From NCBI GenBank assembly GCA_023266575.1, contig JAHFPV010000003.1, forward strand, positions 62,001 to 126,000: a stretch of 64,000 nucleotides of DNA, read 5' to 3'. The stretch comes from Sphingobium sp. (GTDB taxonomy: Bacteria; Pseudomonadota; Alphaproteobacteria; Sphingomonadales; Sphingomonadaceae). A program made the translations under genes and the position numbers. Shown piece after piece: positions 44,535 to 52,655 of the stretch. Position 1 is the first letter of the stretch. Every line of letters starts with the position of its first letter. Below the pieces are notes generated by a model. That model was not told the DNA's origin, did not search any database, and was given only the letters and a program-made list of their open reading frames with translations.

Positions 44535-45371
44535 ATGGCAAGGAAGAAGGTCTTGACCGACGTGACGATTGAAAAGCCGCACCTGGAACCCACCGGCGCG
44601 CTGAGCGTGGAAACGGTGCTGTCGGTGCGGCACTGGAACGAGCATCTGTTCAGTTTCCGCATCAGCCGCCCGGCCAGCTTCCGCTTCCGCTCCGGCGAGT
44701 TTGTGATGATCGGCCTGAAGGGCGAAAATGGCAAGCCGCTGCTGCGCGCCTATTCGGTCGCCAGTCCTTCGTGGGACGAGGAGCTGGAATTTCTGTCGAT
44801 CAAGGTCGAGGATGGTCCGCTGACGTCCAAGCTCCAGCTGATCGAGCCGGGCGACCAGATTTATCTGGGCCGCAAGCCGACCGGCACGCTGGTGACCGAC
44901 GCGCTGCTGCCGGGCAAGCGGCTGTTCATGCTGTCGACCGGCACGGGCCTCGCCCCCTTCCTCAGCCTGTCGCGCGACCCGGACGTCTATGAATTTTACG
45001 AGCAGGTCGTCGCGATCCATTCGGTGCGGCGGGTGAGCGATCTGGCCTTCCGCGAGGAGCTGGAATCCAAATGGGCGGAGGATCCGCTGGTGTCCGAACA
45101 GGCGCCCGCCCAGTTCCATTATGTGCCGACCGTGACCCGCGAGCCGTTTGACGGCCACACCGCACGGATCGACAAGCTGGTCGAGAGCGGCGTGCTGTTC
45201 GAGGGCATTCCGGGTGCGCCGAAGTTTGACCCCGAAACCGACCGGATCATGATGTGCGGCAGCATGGAGATGATCAAGCAGTTCGCGGCCTGGTTCGAAG
45301 CCAATGGCTTTACCGAAGGGTCGAATGCCGCGCCGGGGCAGTTTGTGATCGAACGGGCGTTTGTGGGGTAA
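44535..45371 (+). CDS. fpr: Ferredoxin--NADP+ reductase
   Basis: 278-residue FAD enzyme exchanging electrons between NADPH and ferredoxin or flavodoxin. FAD-binding FRFRSGEFVMIGLKGENGKP and LLRAYSVASPSW, NADP site MLSTGTGLAPFLSLSRDP, C-terminal MCGSMEMIKQF and FVIERAFVG ending. Single transcription unit; the flanking region 45372-45724 is repeat DNA. Confidence 0.93.
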   Translation: MARKKVLTDVTIEKPHLEPTGALSVETVLSVRHWNEHLFSFRISRPASFRFRSGEFVMIGLKGENGKPLLRAYSVASPSWDEELEFLSIKVEDGPLTSKLQLIEPGDQIYLGRKPTGTLVTDALLPGKRLFMLSTGTGLAPFLSLSRDPDVYEFYEQVVAIHSVRRVSDLAFREELESKWAEDPLVSEQAPAQFHYVPTVTREPFDGHTARIDKLVESGVLFEGIPGAPKFDPETDRIMMCGSMEMIKQFAAWFEANGFTEGSNAAPGQFVIERAFVG

Positions 45372-45427
45372 AGGTGGTTTATCCTCTCCCTTGAGGGAGA
45401 GGTTGCGCAGACTTGGCAGCTGCTGCC

Positions 45428-45504
45428 TAGTGGTCCGATTCTGACATTTGCTACCCTATGGGATAAGGCGTGTTCAAATGTCAGAATCTTTTCGGACCAC
45501 TAGC
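45428..45504. repeat. CTAG-bounded stem-loop A
   Basis: Arms 45428-45451 and 45476-45504 pair over 24 bases, with one 4-base bulge (tttt) in the right arm. They begin and end with CTAG and share CTAGTGG and GATTCTGACATTTG with stem-loop B. The loop is 24 bases. AT-richer than its surroundings; non-coding. Confidence 0.85.
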
Positions 45505-45517
45505 ATTCTTTTGATTC

Positions 45518-45596
45518 TAGTGGATTTTACGATTTTGACATTTGCAGACCCATCCCAGCCGCCAGGGGATGCAAATGTCAAAATCAATCCACTAGT
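45518..45596. repeat. CTAG-bounded stem-loop B
   Basis: Arms 45518-45547 and 45571-45596 pair over 26 bases with a 4-base bulge in the left arm. CTAGTGG at the outside and GATTTTGACATTTGCA inside, a diverged copy of stem-loop A, 13 bases away. No coding capacity. Confidence 0.85.
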
Positions 45597-45724
45597 CGCA
45601 GCTGGTGAGGGTGTCCGACTTGTCGGAAGCGTGCCATCATGGCGTAGCACACCCTCATCCAACTTCGCCTAACTGGCTGCGCCAGTAAGGCTGCATATCC
45701 TTCTCCCTTGAGGGAGAAGGTTTG

Positions 45725-47551
45725 TCACGATCGCCGCTCCGCCACCCATGCCTCGACATGCCCGGCCAGCACAGTCATCGGCACGCCGCCGCCCTTGACT
45801 ACCGCGTCGTTGAACAGGCGAAAGTCGAAGCGGTCGCCCAGCGCGGTTTTCGCCATGCTGCGCAGGCGGTTGATTTCGCCATGGCCAACCTTGTAGCCGC
45901 AGGCCTGCCCCGGCCAGGCGCAGTAACGATCGACCTCGCCCTGCACATCCTCGACCGTGGAGCCATTGGTGGTGGCGAACCAGTGGATGGCATGATCGCG
46001 GGTCCAGCGCTTGGCGTGGAGGCCGGTATCGACCACCAGACGGCAGCAGCGATAGGCGATCGACTGGAGATAGCCCAGCCGCCCGGCGACATCGCCGTCA
46101 TAGGCACCAAGCTCGTCGCCCAGTTGCTCGGCATAGAGCGCCCAGCCCTCGCTATAGGCGTTGAAGGCGAGCAGGGAGCGGATCAGCGGCAGTTTATACG
46201 TATATTCGCCCTGCCAGATATGGCCCGGTATGCCTTCATGATAGGTGAGCGTCGGCAGGCCGTAACGCGGCCAGATGCTGGTATCGCGCAGGTTGATATA
46301 ATAGTTGCCGGGCGTCGATCCGTCGATGGAGCCGGCCCCGGCATAGGCACCGGGCGCGCCCGCCTCTATCTCCACCGGGACGCGCTTGACGATCAGTTTG
46401 GCCGGGACCAGCGTGGCGAAGGCGTTGGGCAGGCGGGTGCGGATGTCGGTGAGGCGGCCGTCAATATAGGCGAGGATCTGCGCGCGGCCCTTATCGTCAT
46501 TGGGGAAGAGGTAGCGCGGGTCTTTCCCCATTGCGGTCATCCGTTCGCCCACGGTCCCCTGGGTCATGCCCAGACCCTTGAGCAGCCCGTCCATTTCCGA
46601 TTGCAGCGCGGCGAGTTGCTCCAGCCCCAGTCTATGCACGTCGTCCGGGGTCATAGTGGTCGTGGTCCCGGCTTTGAGCGCCCAGGCATAATAGGCCTCG
46701 CCCTGCGGCAGCTTCCACACGCCTGCGTCCATAGTGGCGGTGGTGCGCTGGCGTTTGAGTTCGGCGACTTGCGCGGAGAGCGCCGGGGCGACTTTGGTGC
46801 GGACGATCTGGAGCGCCTTTGCCCCATAGTCGCCGGGCATGGACGCGGTGCGGCGGGCGATGGAGACGACCGGCACCCACTGGTCGAGGGGGAGGGCGCG
46901 CACCGCCTCCATCTGGGCGATGCTCTTGTCGAGCAGGAAGGCGGGGGCGGAGACGCCAATGCCTGCGTCATGGCGGAGCCGCTCCGTCTCGCCCGCCAGA
47001 TTGGCGGCATAGGCGGTGAGGCGATCGAGATAGGCGTCGGCATCGGCGGGGGTGGCGATGGCGTGGTTGGAATCGAGGAAATCGGGGGTCTCGACGAAGC
47101 TGCCGGTGTTTTGCGCGACGGCATAGGGCGCGTTGCGGTAGGACCAGTTGCTGTTCATCATCGCCATGTCGCCAAAGGGGAAGGCGAACCCTTCCGCCGC
47201 CAGTTCGTGCGCGGCGCGGGTCACCTCCACACTGGTGCGGGTGACGGGGGAGAGCGGAGCAAGATCGATGGCGCGGAGTTTGCTCAGGCGATCGGTCACA
47301 TGGGCGGCGATCTGCGCCTGACCTGCCGGGCTTTTATTGCCGAGCCGGTGCTTGAGCGCGGCGCGGGGGCCGGTGTCGATGCCAAGCCCGCTGGCGCTTT
47401 CGGGGGCATCGGCGAGCATTGCTTCGGCCATGGCGGCAAGGGTCGCTTCGGCGCGGGCATCTGGTGTTTGGGTGGCGGCGCGGGCGGGCAGCGCGGCCAG
47501 CGCGAAGGCGGAGGAACCGGCGACGAGGAAATCGCGGCGAGTGGCGGTCAT
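45725..47551 (-). CDS. DUF885 family protein, Tat-exported, peptidase-like
   Basis: 608 residues. Twin-arginine signal MTATRRDFLVAGSSAFALAA. Zinc-peptidase-like HEGIPGH at about 438-444, ending GGVPMTVLAGHVEAWVAERR. GGAG precedes ATG 47551. The DUF885 family includes bacterial proteins of proposed metallopeptidase type; substrate unknown. Periplasmic location is inferred from the Tat signal. Confidence 0.85.
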   Translation of the reverse strand: MTATRRDFLVAGSSAFALAALPARAATQTPDARAEATLAAMAEAMLADAPESASGLGIDTGPRAALKHRLGNKSPAGQAQIAAHVTDRLSKLRAIDLAPLSPVTRTSVEVTRAAHELAAEGFAFPFGDMAMMNSNWSYRNAPYAVAQNTGSFVETPDFLDSNHAIATPADADAYLDRLTAYAANLAGETERLRHDAGIGVSAPAFLLDKSIAQMEAVRALPLDQWVPVVSIARRTASMPGDYGAKALQIVRTKVAPALSAQVAELKRQRTTATMDAGVWKLPQGEAYYAWALKAGTTTTMTPDDVHRLGLEQLAALQSEMDGLLKGLGMTQGTVGERMTAMGKDPRYLFPNDDKGRAQILAYIDGRLTDIRTRLPNAFATLVPAKLIVKRVPVEIEAGAPGAYAGAGSIDGSTPGNYYINLRDTSIWPRYGLPTLTYHEGIPGHIWQGEYTYKLPLIRSLLAFNAYSEGWALYAEQLGDELGAYDGDVAGRLGYLQSIAYRCCRLVVDTGLHAKRWTRDHAIHWFATTNGSTVEDVQGEVDRYCAWPGQACGYKVGHGEINRLRSMAKTALGDRFDFRLFNDAVVKGGGVPMTVLAGHVEAWVAERRS

Positions 47552-47636
47552 GCAAGCGCTCCGGGATAGGATATTTGCCGCTTAACTTCGCATATTTCCC
47601 GGTAAATGCGACATGATATTTCCTATTGGCGACAGA

Positions 47637-48098
47637 TCATAACAAATGGCTGCGCGCCTGTTCCGCCTCCTCGCGCTGGTCGATCCGCACGCGATGGGGC
47701 ATGGCGGCGCGCAGCCCTTCCACATCGCCCGCCAGTGACCGCAGCGCCGCGAACATGATGCGATGGTCCGTCCCGGTGCGATAGCCAACCTCCCGCCCGC
47801 CCCGGAAGATCGGTCGCGGCGCGGCGTCATGGATCAGCGCCATGGCGCGATCCCGCGCGGCATCCAGCCCCATTTCGATCGCCCAGTCCCACGCCGCAGC
47901 GAAACTGTCCGCGCCGGGCCGCGCGCGCAGATGATAGGCAGACCGCGGCGAACAGCCGACGCTGCGCGCCGCATGCGCGACGATGCCGCACTGGGCCAGC
48001 GCGGCGATGAACGCCGCCTGCGCATCAGGCGTCCAGCCGCGCGCGCGGCGCTGGAGCGGGACCGGGGTGAAGTGGAGAAGATCGGGAGAGTCGGGCAT
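47637..48098 (-). CDS. Hypothetical protein with helix-turn-helix-like segment
   Basis: 153 residues from ATG 48098 (ATG 48110 also possible). The segment FIAALAQCGIVAHAARSVGC, then SPRSAYHLRARPGADSFAAA resembles a resolvase- or terminase-type HTH, followed by an Arg-rich C-terminal part. No partner gene or metal site is visible. It is transcribed away from the divergent VapBC pair and may be a DNA-binding regulator; function not known. Confidence 0.65.
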   Translation of the reverse strand: MPDSPDLLHFTPVPLQRRARGWTPDAQAAFIAALAQCGIVAHAARSVGCSPRSAYHLRARPGADSFAAAWDWAIEMGLDAARDRAMALIHDAAPRPIFRGGREVGYRTGTDHRIMFAALRSLAGDVEGLRAAMPHRVRIDQREEAEQARSHLL

Positions 48099-48152
48099 GA
48101 CGGGGAGCATGGCATGGGAGGCGGGTTGTAGGACAGGGGGGAGGGCGGAGCG

Positions 48153-48181
48153 TTGACAGCGGGACAACGACATATTATGTC
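48153..48181 (+). promoter_or_regulatory. vapBC promoter and operator
   Basis: TTGACA (48153) and TATGTC (48176) at 17-base spacing form a near-consensus promoter. The -10 lies in a perfect palindrome GACATA-T-TATGTC (48169-48181). AACGACATAT occurs twice, at 48166 and 48189. Such a layout suits autorepression by the antitoxin-toxin complex. Confidence 0.6.
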
Positions 48182-48209
48182 TGTATGTAACGACATATGG
48201 GATATGCCG

Positions 48210-48461
48210 ATGACCGCGACCTTCACCAGCCGGGAATTCAACCGCGACCCCGGCAGCATCAAGCGGGCGGCGCAGTCCGGCCCGGTGTTCATCACCGACC
48301 GCAACAAGCCCTCGCTCGTCGTGCTGGCGATCCGCGATTATGAGCGGCTGGCGGGGCATGGCGCGTCGCTGTTCGACCTGCTGATGCCCGATGATGATCA
48401 GGATTTCGATTTCGACCCGCCCAAGGCGCAGATCGCATCGCGTGCCGCCGAGCTGGATTGA
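48210..48461 (+). CDS. vapB: VapB/Phd-type antitoxin
   Basis: 83 residues: N-terminal DNA-binding Phd/YefM-like domain (MTATFTSREFNRDPGSIKRA, then GPVFITDRNKPSLVVLAIRD), and an acidic C-terminal tail (LMPDDDQDFDFDPPKAQI) that probably wraps the toxin. ATG 48210 gives the family N-terminus; ATG 48204 is also possible. The stop overlaps vapC (TGATG). Confidence 0.85.
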   Translation: MTATFTSREFNRDPGSIKRAAQSGPVFITDRNKPSLVVLAIRDYERLAGHGASLFDLLMPDDDQDFDFDPPKAQIASRAAELD

Positions 48462-48880
48462 TGTTCCTGATCGACACCAATGTGATTTCCGAAAGCCGCA
48501 AGATGCGGTCGGGCCGCGCCGCGCCGCAGGTTGTGGCGTGGCTCAAGGCGACCGACCCCAGCACGACCTTTGTTTCGGCGATGACCCTGTTCGAGCTGGA
48601 ACTGGGCGTGGTGCGTATCGAGCGCCGCGATACCGCGCAGGGGACAAGCCTGCGCCGCTGGCTCGATCAGATCGTCAAACCCGGCTTTGCGGGGCGGGTG
48701 CTGGCGATGGACGGCGCGGTGGCGGTGGCCTGTGCCGGACTGCACGTCCCCGACCCGGTGAGCGAACGCGACGGCTGGATCGCGGCGACGGCGCTGGTCC
48801 ATGGGCTGACCGTGGTGACGCGCAATGTTCGGGATTTCGAGGGGACGGGGGTCGGGGTGGTTGATCCTTGGGTGGGGTAG
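48461..48880 (+). CDS. vapC: VapC/FitB-type PIN-domain toxin
   Basis: 139-residue PIN ribonuclease. Acidic site D5 (FLIDTNVIS), E45 (TLFELELG), D104 (SERDGWIAAT) and D125 (TRNVRDFEGTG), all intact, so probably active. Start ATG 48461 overlaps vapB. RNA target (tRNA or rRNA) unknown. Confidence 0.9.
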   Translation: MFLIDTNVISESRKMRSGRAAPQVVAWLKATDPSTTFVSAMTLFELELGVVRIERRDTAQGTSLRRWLDQIVKPGFAGRVLAMDGAVAVACAGLHVPDPVSERDGWIAATALVHGLTVVTRNVRDFEGTGVGVVDPWVG

Positions 48881-48991
48881 GCGTGGTGATAGCGGCTTTG
48901 GCCGAACACAATTGGCCGATTGCGGAATGGCGGGTTTATGGCGAGTAACCTTAGCAAGCGGACCTTCGAGTCTAGGCCAGGCGAGAAGCCG

Positions 48992-49927
48992 TCAACGCGT
49001 CCTCTGCGTTCTCGCCAAATCTTCTAGCTTGCGATAATAATTCTCAAGCATCCCAAGGTTTTCGAGCATTCGAAGCGGATTTCCTTGTGCCGCTTCTAAA
49101 GCATGGTCTTCCGAAATGCTGCACCACGGGCACAAGCTCGAATTCGATAAAACTGGTTCCGCGCAACTTTTGCACACTTTTACCGCCGGACATATTTCAG
49201 TGCCGTCGAACACGGCGCGCGCGCCATTCTCCGCTTCCAAGAATGGCTGCGCCATCGATTTTCCGATAAGGGCATGGAACCAGCTTATGCCACTTTCAGC
49301 AGCAATATCCTTGGTACGTGAGATAGTTGTGGGTGCGGCACCCTTGCCGACGATGATCGCTGTACAGCAGTTTATGGGTACTTGCAGAATTTTATGGTCG
49401 CCAATCGTCTCGCAATAATCTTCCTGATCTAGCAGCCGACATTCCTGTTCATAACTCCAAGCGACATCTTTTGAAAAATAAGCCGTATTCAGAACGGCCT
49501 GCTGCAAGAAATAGGCGTGTCGCGGTTTTTTTGTCCCGACTGCCCTTTGCAAATGACCAGCAATATCAGGACTCGGTTCGGTCCGGTAAGTCACATCCAT
49601 GATGACGATGTTTGGGAAGTTGGACTTAACTGTATCGACGTCGAACTCGACCACGAATCCCGAATGATTGTCGCCATAGTGTGCCCACATCGGCGCGACG
49701 ACTGGTGACGCGGAAAAACAGGATGTAGGCCACTGCGGCAGTTCATCCACCAGTTCACGATAAGCGGCTAACAAATCCGGCGTGACGGTGAGGTCGACCC
49801 CAAGGAACAGCTCGTAAGGGTCGTTGTAATCTTTTGGAAACGAGCATTTAATACCGCAGATGCTCGGTCGCGTGAAAACGAATTCGATGACGTTGGCCGA
49901 AAAATATTTGTAGATTTTCCGTCCCAT
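48992..49927 (-). CDS. DUF2971 protein with C-terminal zinc ribbon
   Basis: 311 residues. N-terminal DUF2971 (IYKYFSANVIEFVFTRPSIC, SFPKDYNDPYELFLG, MWAHYGDNHSGFVVEFD), then a C-terminal zinc-ribbon-like CKSCAEPVLSNSSLCPWC. ATG 49927 has GAGG 5 bases before it; GTG 49933 is the other choice. Codon use is AT-richer than the neighbours, suggesting recent transfer. The family occurs in accessory and defence-type regions; its activity is unknown. The neighbouring gap 49928-50167 shows no convincing gene. Confidence 0.78.
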   Translation of the reverse strand: MGRKIYKYFSANVIEFVFTRPSICGIKCSFPKDYNDPYELFLGVDLTVTPDLLAAYRELVDELPQWPTSCFSASPVVAPMWAHYGDNHSGFVVEFDVDTVKSNFPNIVIMDVTYRTEPSPDIAGHLQRAVGTKKPRHAYFLQQAVLNTAYFSKDVAWSYEQECRLLDQEDYCETIGDHKILQVPINCCTAIIVGKGAAPTTISRTKDIAAESGISWFHALIGKSMAQPFLEAENGARAVFDGTEICPAVKVCKSCAEPVLSNSSLCPWCSISEDHALEAAQGNPLRMLENLGMLENYYRKLEDLARTQRTR

Positions 49928-50167
49928 ATTCACCTCGTCAGCACTTCGGCGTGTACTCGCCCATTTTTGGTCAACGCTCCGTTCGCGTCAAGCATCAACT
50001 CGCCCGGTTTAGAGCGGAATGCTGGCCAGCAGATCTGATGCTGTGGATTTTGCCTATATGGCCGCTCGGCGACCGACAACTTTTGCTGGGTGGGCATGGG
50101 GAAGGACTGACCGCTTTTAAGAATCCATCATAGTTTGCCGAACGTCCAAAACTGGCGCGATCCCGCC

Positions 50168-50611
50168 CTAAACCCCCTCCACCCTTAACACCGTCCCCTC
50201 AGCCGCGATCACGCGCACCCGTGCGCCGACCTCCGCGTCCGCGCCGACCGCGCTCCAGACGCTGTCGCCGACTTTGACGCGGCCTTCGCCGCCGGTGATG
50301 GCTTCCACCACGGTGACGGTCTGGCCGATCAGGCGGGCGGTGCGGTCGTTGAGGAGGGGGTCGGTGGAGGCGACGGGGTGGTCGGTATACCAGCGGCGAC
50401 CGGCCCAGACGGCGGCGATGCTCAAGGCAGCGAAGATCAGCAGTTGCAGGGGCAGGCCGATCGGCAGCGCCAGCGCGGTCAGGCCGGTGATGGCGGCGGC
50501 GATGGCGATCCAGATCAGGAATACGCCGGGGATCATCACTTCGGCGATCCCCAGCAAGGCGGCGAGGACCAGCCAGGCCCAATGATCTTCGAGCAGGGTG
50601 GTTAGGGTCAT
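50168..50611 (-). CDS. NfeD family membrane protein
   Basis: 147 residues: two to three hydrophobic segments (WLVLAALLGIAEVMIPGVFL, then TALALPIGLPLQLLIFAALS), and a C-terminal OB-fold beta domain (GGEGRVKVGDSVWSAVGAD). Short NfeD form without the serine peptidase domain. It partners the SPFH protein upstream on the same strand, the conserved nfeD-stomatin pair. ATG 50611 is used. Confidence 0.9.
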   Translation of the reverse strand: MTLTTLLEDHWAWLVLAALLGIAEVMIPGVFLIWIAIAAAITGLTALALPIGLPLQLLIFAALSIAAVWAGRRWYTDHPVASTDPLLNDRTARLIGQTVTVVEAITGGEGRVKVGDSVWSAVGADAEVGARVRVIAAEGTVLRVEGV

Positions 50612-50648
50612 GAGGTGGGGGTCCGGGGGTTGGGTTGGTGTTGAGGAT

Positions 50649-50756
50649 TTAAGCCCCTCCCCTTCAGGGGAGGGGTTGGGGTGGGGGTTATCGTCGTAGA
50701 ACTGCGTCTGGGGCACGCCCCCACCCCCAACCCCTCCCCTAAAGGGGAGGGGCTAA
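50649..50756. repeat. Inverted repeat, CCCCTCCCC type
   Basis: Arms beginning TTAAGCCCCTCCCC (50649) and ending GGGGAGGGGCTAAG (to 50756), each a hairpin itself, with GGGGTGGGGG/CCCCCACCCC towards the centre. It lies between nfeD and the SPFH gene. Confidence 0.8.
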
Positions 50757-50780
50757 GTGAGGATTGCGCACCCATCGACC

Positions 50781-51755
50781 TTATCCCTGGCTTTGGCCGA
50801 AGGGGCCACGGCGTGGCGCTGGCGGGGGGGGCGTTGGGGCATTGTCGCCGCCCAGGGCTTCGCGCGCCAGGGCGCCGATGCCGCCCAGCGTGCCGATCAG
50901 CTGGGTGGCTTCGACCGGGAAGAGGATGGTCTTGGCATTGGGGCTGGTGGCGAACTGGCTGACGGCTTCGGTGTATTTTTGGGCGATGAAGTAATTGAGC
51001 GCCTGCGGGTTGCCGGCGGAAATCGCGTCGGAGACCATCTGGGTCGCCTTGGCTTCGGCCTCTGCCTCGCGCTCGCGGGCTTCGGCGTCGCGGAAGGCGG
51101 CTTCGCGGCGGCCTTCGGCTTGCAATATCTGGCCCTGCTTCTCCCCCTCGGCGCGCAGGATTTCGGCGGCGCGTGCGCCTTCGGCATCCAATATGTTGGC
51201 GCGCTTTTCGCGTTCGGCCTTCATCTGGCGGCCCATGGCGTTGACGATGTCGGCGGGCGGACGGATGTCCTTCAGTTCGACGCGGGTGATCTTGATGCCC
51301 CAGGCGTTGGTGGCGTGATCGACCACGGACAGCAGCCGCGCGTTGATCTCGTCGCGTTTGGACAGGGTTTCGTCGAGGTCCATCGATCCCATGACGGTGC
51401 GCAGGTTGGTGGTGGCGAGCTGCATGATCGCGACATAGAGTTCGGACACTTCATAGGCCGCTTTCGCCGCGTCCAGCACCTGGAAGAATACGACGCCGTC
51501 GACCGACACCATGGCATTGTCCTTGGTGATGATCTCCTGCCCCGGAATATCGACCACCTGCTCCATCATGTTGATCTTGCGCCCGACGGCGTAGAAGAAG
51601 GCGGGGTAGAAATTGAGGCCGGGGCGGGCGACTTCGGTGAAGCGGCCGAAGCGTTCGATCGTATATTGATAGCCCTGCCGCACCACCTTCACACTGACGG
51701 CGAGGTAGAAGAGGACGAGCGCGGTGAGGGTGAGGGCGAAGGTCGTCAGCATCAT
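50781..51755 (-). CDS. SPFH/band 7 (stomatin-like) membrane protein
   Basis: 324 residues: N-terminal membrane anchor (FALTLTALVLFYLAVSVKVV), SPFH domain (IERFGRFTEVARPGLNFYPA), a long Ala/Glu coiled coil (about 180-245, AEREKRANILDAEGARAAEI), and a Pro-rich tail. QmcA-like. Organises membrane microdomains in related bacteria. Paired with nfeD. Confidence 0.92.
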   Translation of the reverse strand: MMLTTFALTLTALVLFYLAVSVKVVRQGYQYTIERFGRFTEVARPGLNFYPAFFYAVGRKINMMEQVVDIPGQEIITKDNAMVSVDGVVFFQVLDAAKAAYEVSELYVAIMQLATTNLRTVMGSMDLDETLSKRDEINARLLSVVDHATNAWGIKITRVELKDIRPPADIVNAMGRQMKAEREKRANILDAEGARAAEILRAEGEKQGQILQAEGRREAAFRDAEAREREAEAEAKATQMVSDAISAGNPQALNYFIAQKYTEAVSQFATSPNAKTILFPVEATQLIGTLGGIGALAREALGGDNAPTPPPPAPRRGPFGQSQG

Positions 51756-51829
51756 GGTCTCCCCGAAAGAGGCTTGGACTATGCGCCTTATTCGTTAACG
51801 GGGAAAGTCAAACCGAGGAGAGTCTGCCC

Positions 51830-52645
51830 ATGTTGCTGCGCCATGCCCGTTCGCTGCTGTTCCTGCCCGCGTCCAACCCGCGCGCCATCGCCAAGGCGCG
51901 GACTTTGCCGTGCGACATGGTGATATTGGACCTGGAGGATGCGGTGGTGGACGAAGCGAAAGCGGACGCGCGCGCCGGGGCGGTGGCGGCGCTGGCCGAG
52001 GGGTTCGGGCCGCGGTTGACCGGCGTGCGGATCAATGTCGAGGGGACGCCCTGGCATGGGGCGGAGATGGTCGCGATGAAGGCGACGGCGGTGGACTATG
52101 TCGTGCTGCCCAAGGTGGAGAGCGCCAAGCAGGTGCGCGATGTGTTCAGCGTGGCGCAAAAGCCGGTGATCGCGATGATCGAGAGCGCGAAAGGCGTGCT
52201 GGCCGCGCCGTCCATCGCGGCGGGCGAGGGGTGTGCGGGGCTGTTCATGGGGGTGAACGACCTGCGCCGCGACCTTGGCATACCGGCGGGCGCTGGGCGC
52301 GAGGGGCTGAGCCATGCGATGCAGGCCGTGCTGCTGGCGGCGCGTGCGGCGGGGATCGCGGTGTTCGACGGGGTCTATAATCGGCTGGATGATCTGGACG
52401 GGCTGGCGGCGGAGTGCGTGGCGGGCCATGCCCTGGGCTTCGATGGCAAGACTTTGATCCATCCGGCGCAGGTGGAGGTGGCGAACGGTGTGTTCGGGCC
52501 GGACGCGCAGGCGCTGGCCGATGCAAGGCGGCTGATCGAAGCGGCGACCGGCGGGGCGGAGCGGTTCGAGGGGCGGATGATTGAGGCGATGCATGTCGAG
52601 GAAGCGCGCGCTCTGGTCGCAAGGGCGGACGCGGTGGGGGGATAG
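51830..52645 (+). CDS. CitE/HpcH-like CoA-ester lyase
   Basis: 271 residues of the HpcH/HpaI aldolase family: LFLPASNPRAIAKARTLPCD, DMVILDLEDAVVDEAKADAR (metal and CoA site), ALGFDGKTLIHPAQVEVANG near the C-terminus. GAGGAG precedes ATG 51830. Substrate could be malyl-CoA, citramalyl-CoA or citryl-CoA; there is no citDEFX context, so it is not citrate lyase proper. Confidence 0.88.
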   Translation: MLLRHARSLLFLPASNPRAIAKARTLPCDMVILDLEDAVVDEAKADARAGAVAALAEGFGPRLTGVRINVEGTPWHGAEMVAMKATAVDYVVLPKVESAKQVRDVFSVAQKPVIAMIESAKGVLAAPSIAAGEGCAGLFMGVNDLRRDLGIPAGAGREGLSHAMQAVLLAARAAGIAVFDGVYNRLDDLDGLAAECVAGHALGFDGKTLIHPAQVEVANGVFGPDAQALADARRLIEAATGGAERFEGRMIEAMHVEEARALVARADAVGG

Positions 52646-52655
52646 GGCTTTCGCG

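Larger units (their letters stand above)
45385..45720. repeat. Nested repeat block after fpr (gene-free)
   Basis: The 353-base gap between fpr and the DUF885 gene holds only repeats. Outer hairpins TCTCCCTTGAGGGAGA at about 45385 and TTCTCCCTTGAGGGAGAA at about 45702 bracket two large stem-loops (45428-45504 and 45518-45596) and a GAGGGTGT/ACACCCTC pair (45608 to about 45657). Confidence 0.8.

Noticed and set aside
45448-45672. 74-codon open frame in the stem-loop block
   Set aside because: Lies wholly in inverted repeats and has matching frames on both strands; no ribosome site.
45380-45720. CRISPR-like repeat array
   Set aside because: Only two palindromic units, no regular spacers and no cas genes in the window.
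45722-47569. 615-codon open frame antisense to the DUF885 gene
   Set aside because: The minus strand has a Tat signal, ribosome site and HEGIPGH motif; the plus frame is a shadow.
49951-50133. 60-codon open frame between DUF2971 and nfeD
   Set aside because: No ribosome site, no family features, Trp/Arg-rich random composition.
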